Of a stretch of 49,668 bases of DNA, positions 34,063 through 43,400 are shown piece after piece. Within the stretch, counting starts at the first letter, position 1. Each line of letters begins with the position of its first letter. Origin of the DNA: Nitrospinota bacterium (GTDB lineage Bacteria > Nitrospinota > Nitrospinia > Nitrospinales > VA-1); the NCBI GenBank assembly GCA_027619975.1, contig JAQCGX010000026.1, forward strand, positions 1 to 49,668. The letters are read 5' to 3'. Position numbers and translations under genes: made by a program. Below the pieces are notes generated by a model. That model saw only the letters and a list, made by a program, of their open reading frames with translations, was not told the origin of the DNA and searched no databases.

Positions 34063-35298
34063 ATGAAAAATAACAATTTTCTTTTATACCTGATGCTTAC
34101 GGGGATTGCCTCCGGGGTGATTTGTGGGTGGTTTTTTGGCCAGGAAATGCAGGCGGTTGCCTGGATCGGGGAAATTTTTCTCAAACTCCTCAAGATGCTG
34201 GTGATTCCGCTGATCATTTCCTCGATAATCGTGGGAGTCTCCGGTCTTGGAGACATCCGCAAGGTGGGCATGACGGGAGCCATCACCCTTGCCTATTTCA
34301 CGATCACTACCGCTATTTCCGTCAGCCTGGGACTGATCGTGGTCAATATCATTAAACCGGGTGCAGGTTTGAAAATGGTTTCGGATGGACTGCCGGCTAA
34401 AGTAGCGGAAAAGGAGGCGGTGGGAATCACCGATATCCTGCAAAGCTTTGTTTCGGACAACCTGGTGCACTCCATGGTCCAGATGGAAATTCTTCCTATC
34501 ATCATTTTCTCGCTGGTGTTTGGTGGCGTTCTGACCACGTTGGGAGAAAAGGGAAAACCGGTCATCGCTTTTTTCGACGGCGTGAATGAAGCCATCATGA
34601 AAGTGGTGCATTTGATCATGGTTGTGGCTCCTGTCGGTGTGTTCGCCTTGATTGCTTCCAAATTGGGAGCGGCGGGGGGAGGGGACTTATTTTTGGCAGA
34701 ATTGATGAAGCTGGGAAAATATACACTGACGGTAGCTTTGGGCCTGCTGATTCACGCGGCGGTGGTTTTGCCTCTGATCCTTTATTTTGTTACCCGAAGA
34801 AACCCCTTAGTCTATTTAAAAAATGCCAGCGAGGCGGTGACCACGGCCTTTTCCACGGCGAGCAGTTCAGCGACCCTGCCGGTAACGATAGAATGCGCCG
34901 AGGAGAAAAATAATGTTTCCCGTAAAGCCTCATTATTTGTGCTTCCTCTGGGAGCGACCGTCAATATGGACGGGACGGCCTTATACGAGTCGGTAGCCGC
35001 TCTCTTCATTGCGCAAATGTTGGGGATCGAGCTGGGATTTGGAGAGCAAATGATTGTTTTTCTGACCGCCACCCTGGCGGCCGTGGGAGCGGCTGGAATT
35101 CCCGAAGCGGGTCTGGTTACTATGGTCATGGTATTGCATGCTGTGGGGTTGCCGCTGGAGGGCATTGGTATGTTGCTGTCCATCGATTGGTTTCTCGACC
35201 GACTCCGCACGGCCACCAATGTCTGGGGCGATTCCATTGGCGCCGCAGTCGTGGACACTTTGGAAGCGAAATACGTAGAGGGAGGGAATAAAAATTGA
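34063..35298 (+). CDS. Dicarboxylate/amino acid:cation symporter (DAACS family)
   Basis: A 411-residue symporter of the GltP/DctA family. It has about eight helices with two re-entrant loops: the serine-rich SSSATLPVTIEC (hairpin HP1), the ion-binding NMDGTAL motif in helix 7 (VNMDGTALYESVAALFIAQ) and IPEAGLVTMVMVL in HP2, then the R-TATNVWGDSIGA ending of helix 8. It takes up aspartate/glutamate or C4-dicarboxylates with Na+ or H+. Which of these cannot be told. The stop overlaps the next gene. Confidence 0.92.
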   Translation: MKNNNFLLYLMLTGIASGVICGWFFGQEMQAVAWIGEIFLKLLKMLVIPLIISSIIVGVSGLGDIRKVGMTGAITLAYFTITTAISVSLGLIVVNIIKPGAGLKMVSDGLPAKVAEKEAVGITDILQSFVSDNLVHSMVQMEILPIIIFSLVFGGVLTTLGEKGKPVIAFFDGVNEAIMKVVHLIMVVAPVGVFALIASKLGAAGGGDLFLAELMKLGKYTLTVALGLLIHAAVVLPLILYFVTRRNPLVYLKNASEAVTTAFSTASSSATLPVTIECAEEKNNVSRKASLFVLPLGATVNMDGTALYESVAALFIAQMLGIELGFGEQMIVFLTATLAAVGAAGIPEAGLVTMVMVLHAVGLPLEGIGMLLSIDWFLDRLRTATNVWGDSIGAAVVDTLEAKYVEGGNKN

Positions 35299-35648
35299 TC
35301 ATCAAGATTGTGCTGGGATTTATGGTTGGAATCCTTTCATCCGGTTCCGGGTTGGGGGGAGGGTTTCTGGTGGTTCCATTTTTGGTCTATTTAGGCCACG
35401 AGGCGAAAATCGCGGTGGGAACTTCTGTTCTTTTTGTGGCGCTGGTAGCGGTTTCCTCACTCTGGGCGCATTCCCGGTTAGGAAATGTGGATCTAAAAAC
35501 CGGCCTTTTGCTTGCCGCAGGAGGAATTTTGGGTGCCCAGCTGGGGCCCCAGGTATTGGCGAATATATCAGATCAGAATTTTAAAAGAGGATTTTCATTT
35601 CTTCTCATCGCGACGGGGATCTGGTTGCTCGTCAATTCCAAATCATGA
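35295..35648 (+). CDS. Half-size TSUP (TauE/SafE) family permease
   Basis: A 117-residue membrane protein that looks like one half of a TauE/SafE transporter: the family's repeated GILSSGSGLGGGFLVVPFLVYLG signature, the VGTSVLFVALVAVSSLWAH segment and the closing FKRGFSFLLIATGIWLLV are present once, whereas full proteins contain two such halves (about 250 residues). Half-size TSUP proteins would need to dimerise. It starts with TTG at 35295, overlapping the symporter stop by 4 bases (TTGA), so the two are translationally coupled. Confidence 0.82.
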   Translation: MIIKIVLGFMVGILSSGSGLGGGFLVVPFLVYLGHEAKIAVGTSVLFVALVAVSSLWAHSRLGNVDLKTGLLLAAGGILGAQLGPQVLANISDQNFKRGFSFLLIATGIWLLVNSKS

Positions 35649-35768
35649 TCGTTCCTCCGCGGAGGGCGAGTTTGCTCACGCCGGATAACGGTTTTTGGTT
35701 TCGGTTCGAAAATTTTTGCTTCAGGTCCATGAACCGGGGACTCTTCGGGTTCCCGAAATCCCCGGATA

Positions 35769-36191
35769 TCAGGATTCCTTCCGGGTTCCCCGCACCAGCC
35801 TGACGGCAAAAGGCCCTTCCCCAAATTTATTGATCCAGCTTGAGCGACCCTTCACCAGACTGAACATCATCGCGCGTTCTCCGTTGATTGTATCCGTCCA
35901 GGTGCTGTCTGCGCATCCCGGTTCAAAGGCAGGAGGGATGTGGATCTCATTTTTACCAAAGTCCATGAGGCTGAAGTTGTTATCGAAAATGGTTTTTATA
36001 TCTTCCAATTTCGGCACCCGCCAGTCATCAAAGCCGCCAAATTTCGCGGCGTTTTGCTCGGCGGCGAATTTTTCAGACTTTTCAAGATGCATCCACTTTC
36101 CACTTATTTGCCGTGAATCTTTTTTAAACCAGGTCAAGCCGGTTTCAGTGTCGGTGATTGTTTCGTTTTCATTATCTATGAATCTGGACAT
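35769..36191 (-). CDS. Lcl/DUF1566-domain protein
   Basis: A 140-residue protein made of a single Lcl C-terminal (DUF1566) domain. Hallmarks are DTETGLTWFKK at the start, a middle GGFDDWRVPKLEDIKTI and the end FAVRLVRG. The domain occurs in bacterial surface or secreted proteins. There is no signal peptide here, so it is either cytosolic or exported with help. No enzymatic motif. The gene lies 120 bases after the TSUP gene on the other strand, and its ATG at 36191 has only a weak RBS (AGGATGAGAG). Confidence 0.82.
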   Translation of the reverse strand: MSRFIDNENETITDTETGLTWFKKDSRQISGKWMHLEKSEKFAAEQNAAKFGGFDDWRVPKLEDIKTIFDNNFSLMDFGKNEIHIPPAFEPGCADSTWTDTINGERAMMFSLVKGRSSWINKFGEGPFAVRLVRGTRKES

Positions 36192-36323
36192 AAGCTCTCA
36201 TCCTCTATTTAATAAATTAAGGTTCCACAAGTATATATTAAATAATTCCGAAAAAATGGGTGGAATAGGTGAAGGAATTTTAATCGGTTGGTATTTTTGG
36301 TTCTATTTATTTCGAGGAAGCTT

Positions 36324-36779
36324 TTATTTAAGAGTGAAGAACTCCAGTCCTTGAAACTTGTACTGCATATGGGGAGGAAGTTTGGCGGTGAAAAATGTTT
36401 GGTCATAGGGGGGAGTGAAAGCATCAGCAATTTTTAATTTGTAGTCATAGGCGCTTTCTTCGCAGGATTTAAAGAAGCACCAGTGAATATAAATTGAAAC
36501 ATCTTTTTCTCGTTTTAATATAATTCCGTAGATATTTTTTCCATCGGAAAAAAATTGCAGAATAAAATCTGAGTGCGTCACCTGATACGATTTTCCGTGG
36601 TCCATTTTTGTCAAATCCATCGGGTTGGGAAAAGGAAGGGCCAATTGGGGATAGGTTTTTAAGGAGATGATTTCGGGTTCATTGGAAAGGCTTAGTGAAG
36701 GGCTGAAAAATAAAACCATTGCCAGAATTAACAAGCAAAGCTTGAGTTGCGGAAAGAGAGAGGTTTTTTTTTTCTGCAT
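36324..36779 (-). CDS. Secreted or periplasmic hypothetical protein (151 aa)
   Basis: The N-terminus is a clear signal peptide: MQKKKTSLF, hydrophobic LCLLILAMVLFFSPSLS and a likely cleavage after SLS-N. The mature part of about 120 residues has an FQFFSDGKNIYGIIL-like beta stretch and a cysteine-rich spot (CFFKSCEES). I recognise no domain. ATG at 36779 is taken as start; TTG at 36785 adds two residues. It faces left, with a run of hairpins upstream. Confidence 0.65.
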   Translation of the reverse strand: MQKKKTSLFPQLKLCLLILAMVLFFSPSLSLSNEPEIISLKTYPQLALPFPNPMDLTKMDHGKSYQVTHSDFILQFFSDGKNIYGIILKREKDVSIYIHWCFFKSCEESAYDYKLKIADAFTPPYDQTFFTAKLPPHMQYKFQGLEFFTLK

Positions 36780-36807
36780 AAACAAATAACCTTAAATCAA
36801 AAGAATT

Positions 36808-36828
36808 CCTCGTAGCTCTGCTACGGGG
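36808..36828. repeat. Hairpin 1 of a five-hairpin cluster
   Basis: CCTCGTAGC (36808-36816) pairs with GCTACGGGG (36820-36828) around TCT; 9-base stem with one T-G pair. Confidence 0.8.
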
Positions 36829-36842
36829 TTTCCTTTCACATT

Positions 36843-36863
36843 CCCCTCCTTTGCAAGGAGGGG
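36843..36863. repeat. Hairpin 2 of the cluster
   Basis: CCCCTCCT (36843-36850), loop TTGCA, AGGAGGGG (36856-36863). The following TTAGGGGAGG repeats part of it. A CCCCTCC-GGAGGGG pattern followed by TTAGGGGAGG recurs widely as an intergenic repeat in bacteria. Confidence 0.75.
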
Positions 36864-36897
36864 TTAGGGGAGGTTATAAAAAAACTACCTTTAAATA

Positions 36898-36917
36898 CCC
36901 CGCCCCTTGGGGCGGGG
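36898..36917. repeat. Hairpin 3 of the cluster
   Basis: CCCCGCCCC (36898-36906), TT, GGGGCGGGG (36909-36917): perfect 9-base GC-rich stem with a 2-base centre, so a DNA palindrome or extended dyad rather than a comfortable RNA loop. Confidence 0.75.
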
Positions 36918-37019
36918 ATCATTTATTGGAAATTCTGCCCTCTAACTAGTTTAAACGCACCTTTTGGGTAATGGAACCCGGAAAAGGTGATACTTCCGAA
37001 GTTTGAAAAAACAGACAAA

Positions 37020-37054
37020 AAAAACCGATAGAATGAAACATTCTATCGGTTTTT
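37020..37054 (-). terminator. Strong rho-independent terminator after the secreted protein gene (hairpin 4)
   Basis: A perfect 16-base stem: AAAAACCGATAGAATG (37020-37035), loop AAA, CATTCTATCGGTTTTT (37039-37054). Read leftward it is followed by a long T-run, so it should end the 37103-37549 transcript; it works both ways. Confidence 0.85.
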
Positions 37055-37066
37055 AAATAGTTTCAA

Positions 37067-37084
37067 GGGCGGGAGAACCCGCCC
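37067..37084 (-). repeat. Hairpin 5 next to the gene's stop codon
   Basis: GGGCGGG (37067-37073), loop AGAA, CCCGCCC (37078-37084), a very stable 7-base GC stem (8 with the flanking A-T) between the stop codon and the 16-base terminator stem. Confidence 0.7.
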
Positions 37085-37102
37085 TCAAAGCTTAAATTAA
37101 AA

Positions 37103-37549
37103 TTACTTCAAAGTCGGATGGACTTCTGCACATTGTGCTTGAGAAACCAGATTTTCCTTCATGTATCCATCTCGGCTTTGGCCCATTTGTTTTCGGTATG
37201 CATCGCTGGAGTTGTCGCCTCGGCAGTCGCCAGGAACGAGACCGACAACAACGCCTACATCTTCTACTGTCTTCCATTGTTTCCAAGACTGGTCGGATTG
37301 AGATTGACCGAATTGATGGTCCGTATTAACCGCTGCGCCGGGTGCGTTCATAATGGTCCGAGACATTGCATTGACTCGGTTAGTAGCGGCACGGTCGCTG
37401 GCGCCCATTTGCATCATGGTCCGACCCACGCCCATAACACTTTGATCTACATTGACACCCGCTCCTGGCAGTACTTCATCAGCAGATGCTACAGAACCCA
37501 AGCCCAAAATAGCCGCACATACTATTGCTGAAACAACTGATTTTTTCAT
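37103..37549 (-). CDS. Secreted hypothetical protein (148 aa)
   Basis: A typical signal peptide (MKKSVVSAIVCAAILGLGSVASA, cleaved before DEVLPG) leads to a 125-residue mature protein rich in methionine, asparagine, glutamine and serine (VGRTMMQMGASDRAATNRVNAMSRTIM). It has two cysteines (DCRGDN, QCAEVH) that could form a disulphide. I know no domain. GGAGG lies about 15 bases and AGGG about 5 bases before the ATG. The gene is followed by two stable hairpins, one a strong terminator, so it is a monocistronic unit, possibly highly expressed. Confidence 0.75.
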   Translation of the reverse strand: MKKSVVSAIVCAAILGLGSVASADEVLPGAGVNVDQSVMGVGRTMMQMGASDRAATNRVNAMSRTIMNAPGAAVNTDHQFGQSQSDQSWKQWKTVEDVGVVVGLVPGDCRGDNSSDAYRKQMGQSRDGYMKENLVSQAQCAEVHPTLK

Positions 37550-38111
37550 TACCCTAGCCTCCCCAGTAAATGTTTGGAATAACTATTCCTTAAAAAAATC
37601 TACCTTCATCCAGACAAAAAAATTATCACACAGCTGCCGAGTAACTTCTGGCCACCCCCCCTCGTGCATCCGGGTTATTTATATTTGCTTTGAAAAAGTA
37701 CCTGACCATTACTCACATTTATTAATAATTATGATGAAATCATCATCGTTAGTTTCCGTTCAGGTTGCCAGAACTTATAATCTTATGGCCTCTTTGTCAA
37801 TAAAAAAACAACATTCCTTTATTGGTTTTGGGAGGGAACAAGGGATTCCGGGGCTTGCCTTTACCGAGATTTAAATTCTGCCTCCCGATCTTTACGGTTG
37901 ATAATACAGTTCAATCAATGAAATTTTTGAATTTCATTTGTATATCATTGATAATATTAATGTTTTAATAACTCAACACTTTCTTACTCCTGAAAGTTAG
38001 ACGTTGAGAAAGTGCTTTTAGTTAAAATATAATGATTGTCAGGTGGTTTGTCGAGTCCAGCTTGAAAAAACACCATTAATTCTTGAAATCGTGGTCGGGA
38101 GCCGTTCTTTT
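37550..38111. other. 560-base gap without a supported gene
   Basis: An AT-rich region upstream of the 37103-37549 gene and of the DUF2203 gene. Short frames exist (such as 47 residues from 37732) but none has a ribosome binding site or plausible composition. An 8-base pair CACTTTCT/AGAAAGTG (near 37974 and 38008) is the only dyad seen. Promoters for both flanking genes probably lie here. Confidence 0.5.
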
Positions 38112-38492
38112 ATGTCGCAAAAAAAATATTTTACACTTGAAGAAGCCAATTCCATAGTCCCTCAACTTTTAAATGAAGTCCCGCGCATACAGACCCTGGC
38201 GTCGGACTTACAAAACAAATATCCCGATGTAAAAAATGCCTGGGAAAAACATAAATACAATGGCGGTAGTGTTGAGGGAACCTTGTATTTAGGGACGGCT
38301 TTGAGGCTCAATAAAATCATGAGTGACTTGGAAGGGAAAGGATGCATTGTTAAAGGTATCAGGGAAGGGTTGGTGGATTTTCTTGCCATTCGCGAGGGTC
38401 GGGAAGTCTATCTTTGCTGGAAGGCTCCAGAAAAGGAAATTCAATTCTGGCACGAAATCGATTCCGGGTTTGCCAGTCGGCAGAGAATCTGA
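38112..38492 (+). CDS. DUF2203-family protein
   Basis: A 126-residue soluble protein. It carries the DUF2203 features KYFTLEEANSIVPQLLNEV at the N-terminus and GCIVKGIREGLVDFLAIREGREVYLCWKAPE at the end, with a helical middle. The family is widespread and its function is unknown. ATG 38112 is preferred over an upstream start at 38043 because the family begins here and GGGAG precedes it. It ends 3 bases from the stop of the converging phosphatase gene. Confidence 0.82.
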   Translation: MSQKKYFTLEEANSIVPQLLNEVPRIQTLASDLQNKYPDVKNAWEKHKYNGGSVEGTLYLGTALRLNKIMSDLEGKGCIVKGIREGLVDFLAIREGREVYLCWKAPEKEIQFWHEIDSGFASRQRI

Positions 38493-38495
38493 CTT

Positions 38496-39281
38496 CTACC
38501 CTTTTTGCTTTTTGCTCTCGCTATAAAGTTTCCGCACCTGTTGGACCAATTGCGGATTCCCCGAAATGGCGGTTTCTTCACAAATGCTGGATCGGTTTCC
38601 GGAAAAATTCGCGAATTTTCCTCCCGCTTCTTCGACCATGATTTTACACGGCGCATAATCCCAGATATAGGCGAGCGGGTCCACCATCACATCCACGGCT
38701 CCTCTAGCGGCCATGAGATGGCCGAAAGCGTCCGGATACGTGCGGATAATATTTGCTTCCTTGCTTAACTTGTTAAACAGCCCGGTGCATTTTTTTTTAT
38801 GGAAACAATATAGATCCGCTGTGGCAATAAAGGCTTGGGACAAGTTTTTACAGGAAGAAACGTTTAAACGGGTTTTTCCGCAATAGGCCCCTTCTCCCTT
38901 TACTGCCCATGAAACCTCTCCCAGGGCGGGTAGAGAAATGATACCCATGACAGGTTCGCCACGATGAAGAAGGGCGATCAGGGACGCGAACAGGGGCAGT
39001 CCCCTTATGAAAGACCGCGTTCCGTCTATAGGATCAATGGTCCAGACCCATTCCGCGTTGCTGTTTTCTTGGCCAAATTCTTCGCCGATGATCCCGTGGC
39101 CGGGAAAATCTTTTGCAATTTTTGCGCGGAGAACCTCTTCAGCATTTTTGTCGGCAATGGTTACCGGGCTGAGGTCGGTTTTTTTTTCAACGGAAAAATC
39201 TTTGCGGTACCATTTTATTATTTCCGCATCCGACGTTTCCATGTAGGTCAAAGCGGTGTTTTTAACTTTCATCAAATTCAT
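38496..39281 (-). CDS. hisN: Inositol monophosphatase-family enzyme, likely histidinol-phosphatase
   Basis: A 261-residue metal-dependent phosphatase. Metal ligands are seen in GEEFG, in DPIDGTRSFIRGLP (the classic DPIDGT motif) and WDYAPCKIMVEEAGG. The RSFIRGLP variant after DPIDGT is characteristic of HisN rather than SuhB or CysQ. HisN dephosphorylates histidinol phosphate, which would follow HisC (20311-21387) in histidine synthesis. An inositol monophosphatase role is possible. Start at 39281 is favoured by AAGG upstream. Confidence 0.85.
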   Translation of the reverse strand: MNLMKVKNTALTYMETSDAEIIKWYRKDFSVEKKTDLSPVTIADKNAEEVLRAKIAKDFPGHGIIGEEFGQENSNAEWVWTIDPIDGTRSFIRGLPLFASLIALLHRGEPVMGIISLPALGEVSWAVKGEGAYCGKTRLNVSSCKNLSQAFIATADLYCFHKKKCTGLFNKLSKEANIIRTYPDAFGHLMAARGAVDVMVDPLAYIWDYAPCKIMVEEAGGKFANFSGNRSSICEETAISGNPQLVQQVRKLYSESKKQKG

Positions 39282-39508
39282 TTATTTAAACCTTGAAAAG
39301 TTTAAATGCCTTGGGGACGTCTTCATCGCAAAGCTCAAGAATGCCGTCTGAAACTCTCTCAAACAGAACCCGGATAGGCCAAATGGCTCTATTATCAATT
39401 GATTGGGTCGAAATAGGCCATCGCTTTTTGTTTGCTTTAATATGCGATTAAACTATAATCAAATTCCAAACTTTTCCAAACACATTTATTTGCGATGATT
39501 GATATTGT

Positions 39509-40405
39509 ATGAAAGATAAAAACCTGATGATAGGCATCATCGGCTGTTTTGCGATAACCGTATTATTTCTTCTGGTGATTATATGGGAAATCAAGAAATC
39601 CGTTGACCACGATAAAGTCGTTGCCAAATTGGCTGTCAAAGCCAAAAACGTCGAAATTGATGATAACCGGGACTTCAGTATCTTTGAAACCCTGGTGGGT
39701 GATGACGCCAGAGAAATGATTCTCATTCCCGAAGGGGTCTTTACCCGAGGGTCGGACTCTGGTGGGTTCGATGAAAAGCCCCAGCAGGAAATCTACCTCG
39801 ATGCTTTTTATGTTGATAAATACGAGGTGACTGTTGAGTCCTACAATAAATTCAGAAGAGCCGCCAACTACATAGAACCTGCAGTTCCCTTTTTTCAGGG
39901 GGACCATACCGTTTTGCAAACTCCTGGCTTTCCGGTGGTCGGAGTTTCATGGCTTGATGCTGTAAACTTTTGCAAGTGGGCGGGCAAGCGTTTATTGACA
40001 GAAGCGGAGTGGGAAAAAGCGGCCCGTGGAACCCACGGTCTGGTTTACCCGTGGGGAAATAAAATCTTGCCTAAAAGAACAAATTTAGCCGGTAAGGCCG
40101 ATGGTTTTGAGTTTATGGCCCCGGTTGGTAGTTTCCCCATGGGACGTAGCGTTTACGGTGTCTATGATATGGGCGGGAATGTCTCGGAGTGGGTTGAGGA
40201 TTGGTACGATCAATTTTATTATCAGACAGCTCCTCTCATGAACCCTACCGGGGTGGATAACAGCAAAAACAGGGTATTTCGAGGTGGCTCCTGGGATTCC
40301 CGAACGGTCGATATTCGGGCCGCAAAACGGTTTGCTGCAACGCCGGGCCGCAAAGACGCTGTTGTCGGGTTTCGCTGTGGCCGCTCCAAATCGGCTTCCG
40401 AATAA
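39509..40405 (+). CDS. SUMF1-fold (FGE-sulfatase domain) membrane-anchored protein
   Basis: A 298-residue protein with one N-terminal membrane helix (residues 7-27) and a formylglycine-generating-enzyme-like domain: EMILIPEGVFTRGS, DAFYVDKYEVTVESY, GVSWLDAVNFCKWAGKRLLTEAEWEKAARG, NVSEWVEDW and RVFRGGSWDS...VVGFRCG. The active-site cysteine pair of true formylglycine-generating enzymes, which follows the RGGSW motif, is absent: this stretch reads SWDSRTVDIRAAKRFA. The domain is therefore likely used for binding or another reaction outside the cytosol. It starts a rightward run with the membrane/SpeE fusion 18 bases later. Confidence 0.87.
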   Translation: MKDKNLMIGIIGCFAITVLFLLVIIWEIKKSVDHDKVVAKLAVKAKNVEIDDNRDFSIFETLVGDDAREMILIPEGVFTRGSDSGGFDEKPQQEIYLDAFYVDKYEVTVESYNKFRRAANYIEPAVPFFQGDHTVLQTPGFPVVGVSWLDAVNFCKWAGKRLLTEAEWEKAARGTHGLVYPWGNKILPKRTNLAGKADGFEFMAPVGSFPMGRSVYGVYDMGGNVSEWVEDWYDQFYYQTAPLMNPTGVDNSKNRVFRGGSWDSRTVDIRAAKRFAATPGRKDAVVGFRCGRSKSASE

Positions 40406-40423
40406 CCCGCTTTTACTTAAAAG

Positions 40424-43400
40424 TTGTCTCCATTGAGTCCCATTTCCAGAACCTGGGTTTTTCTCTTTTTTTTGATCTCAGGCGCCACGGGTCTGATTTA
40501 CGAGGTGGTCTGGACGCGTTTGTTGACCCTCGTCATGGGCAACACGCATTATTCCATCGCCACAGTTCTCACCACCTTTATGGGCGGCCTTGCCCTTGGC
40601 AGTTATGTGGGTGGCAGAGTCATAGACCGTTTTTTTAATCCCCTTGCCTTGTATGCAGTTCTTGAAGCGGCCATCGGGTTGTATTGCCTGGCCATTCCCA
40701 GTCTCATTGACTGGGCGTTTCCCTTGTTCAAGTCCATTTATCTGAGTTCGGAACTTTCCTATTCGTCATCCAGTTTTTACCGCTTTTTAGTCTGCTCGGC
40801 CATTCTTATCATTCCCACTTCCTTTATGGGAGCCACGCTTCCCGTTCTCAGCAAATTTGTGTCCACAAAGCCCGAGTTCGTAGGCCGGGATGTGGGGACA
40901 CTTTACGCCATAAACACCTTTGGCGCGGTTTTTGGAGCCGCTACCAGCGCTTTCGTTTTCATGCGACTCCTAGGCCTCAATGCGACGATTGGGATCGCAG
41001 CGGCGTTCAACATCGGGATCGCCGCCGTAATATTTTTTATCTTCCGACCGCCGTTGAGCCGGGTGCATGAAAATATGCAAACTCCCAAGGAAACTGAAAC
41101 CGGACCGACTCCCTGGAAGGAAGGGTTCATTCTTTTTGGATTTGCGATTTCCGGTTTCTGTGCCCTGGTTTATCAGCTCACCTGGAACCGGATTTTGTCC
41201 CTGCTTTTGGGGTCTTCCGTTTATGCATTCAGCCTGATTCTGGCAATTTTTATCCTGGGCCTGGCGCTGGGGACGGTTTGCTTTTCCCGCTGGATGACGC
41301 GGTTTAAGGACCTGATCAAGGTTTTTGGCTTTCTGCAAATTGGAATTGGGATTTCGGCACTTGCCGCCCTGCCTTTTTTTGGCGAAATACCCTTTGTGAA
41401 CCGTTGGGTCTATCAGAATTGGGATGTGGATTTCACGGTAGTTCAGTGGTCCAACTTTCTGATTATTTTTTCGTTGTTGTTTGCGCCTACCTTTTTTATG
41501 GGCGGTCAGTTCCCGGTTGTGGTGAAACTTTTAACACGCGGAATTTCCAATTTGGGTCGCGATGTCGGCAGGGTGTATGCCTCGAATACAGTGGGGACCA
41601 TCATCGGCTCTTTTGTGGGCGGTTTTCTCATGGTTCCGGTGCTTGGCATTCAGAACTCGGTTCTTACGGCAGTTTTAATCAACGTCCTGCTGGCGGCGGT
41701 CCTGCTCTGGCTTGCTCCCAGTTTGTCCCCCCGGCTGAAATACTATGGTGTGCCTTTCCTGGTGATTTTTTGTATATGGGGAGGCCGTTCCATGGATGCC
41801 TGGGATAAAGCCGTCATTTCCAGCGGGTCCTTTATGCCGTACCGGATCAAGGATCTGCATGAAGCTGAAAAAAAGTCCAACAAGATTCTGTACTATAAAG
41901 AAGGGACCCATACGACGGTGACCACAGAGCTTGCCGTGTCGGGAAATATTTTCCTGCGCGTTAATGGCAAAACCGATGCCTCTTTGGCGCTGGATATGCG
42001 CACTCAGTTGCTCTCCGGTTATCTTCCCATGTTTTTGAAGGAGAACCCGCAATCCGCTTTGGTGATAGGGCAGGGGAGTGGCATCACCCTGGGGGCGGTC
42101 GAGCAGTTTGCCGTCAAGGATATCGATCTGGTGGAGATTTCACCGGCTGTCATCGAGGGCTCACGCTATTTTGGTCCATTCAATCACCAGGCGTTGGACG
42201 ATGAGCGCTTGACCATCATTCTGGAAGATGGGCGCAATCATGTGGCGTTGAGCGACAAGAAATATGACGTCATTATATCCGAGCCTTCCAACCCCTGGAT
42301 TTCGGGTGTTGGCGCCTTGTTTACCATCGACTTTTTCCATTTACTCAAAGCAAGATTGAGTGTGGATGGCGTGGCCTGTATCTGGGTGCATACTAATATG
42401 TCTCCAGACAGTTTTAAATCCATCACCCGGTCCTTTACGGAAGTTTTTCCTTACGTGACCATGTGGGAATCCATTGTTGGAGACGATTATCTATTGATCG
42501 GCTCTTCCAAAGAGTATGGCCTGCCGTATGAAAAGGTGGAAAAATTTCTCACTCAAGAAACCATCGGACACGATCTGAAACGCATCGGCATTCAAAGCGT
42601 GAGAGACCTGTTCAGCCTGATGCTCATGGATCGGGACTCGATCGTTCAATTCAGTGGCGACGCTCCCATTCATACCGATGATAATTCCCTGCTGGAGTTC
42701 AATGCTCCCAAATACATTTACCGGGATGAACGGGATGTGCTGGTGCGGCAGTTAACCCCTTTTATCAAGGTGGACAATGGGTTTATTAAATTCAGTTCTC
42801 TTGAAAGCGATCAGCGTGCGAGTGTTCTTGAGAAACTGTCTACTCTGGATCGGTCTGAAAGCCAGGTGGCGGAGATCAAGCGGCATGCGCGAATCGATCA
42901 ACTTCTGGATATGGCGGTGAACGAAGTCAATTCGGGCGATCCTGTGAAGGCTCTGGGCTATTACGAAGATATCCTGAAAATGGACCCTGAACATGTGATG
43001 ACTTATTTTAACCTGGGAAATGTCTTCAACTCTCTCAGTCGCTATGAGGAGGCGGAAAGGGCGTATCAAAAAACATTGTCTCTCAACCCTTACTATGTAT
43101 TTGGTTCGGTAGCGCTCTCAAAACTTTATATATCCACGCGCAGACCTCAACAGGCGGTGGAGGTTTTAGAGAAAGTTCTTGAATGGTATGTTGGCGACAG
43201 TGAGGTCCGGCTTTACCTGGGATTAGCCTATTCGTTACAAAAAAATTCCCAACGTGCCGTGGAGGAAATGGAAAAAGCTCTGCAATTGGACTCGGGTAAT
43301 TATTCGGCCCACTATTATCTGGGGATACAGTATCAAAGCATCAATTCCAGGAAAGCAAAAAAGCATTTGCAGGCGTTTATTGCCCAGGCCGAAGTTGAAG

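Noticed and set aside
35695-36354. A 219-residue rightward frame opposite the DUF1566 gene
   Set aside because: The reverse strand has a clean DUF1566 domain over the same bases; this frame shows no family pattern.
37452-37874. A 140-residue rightward frame in the gap after the secreted protein
   Set aside because: It begins antisense to the secreted gene and has no ribosome binding site or recognisable composition.
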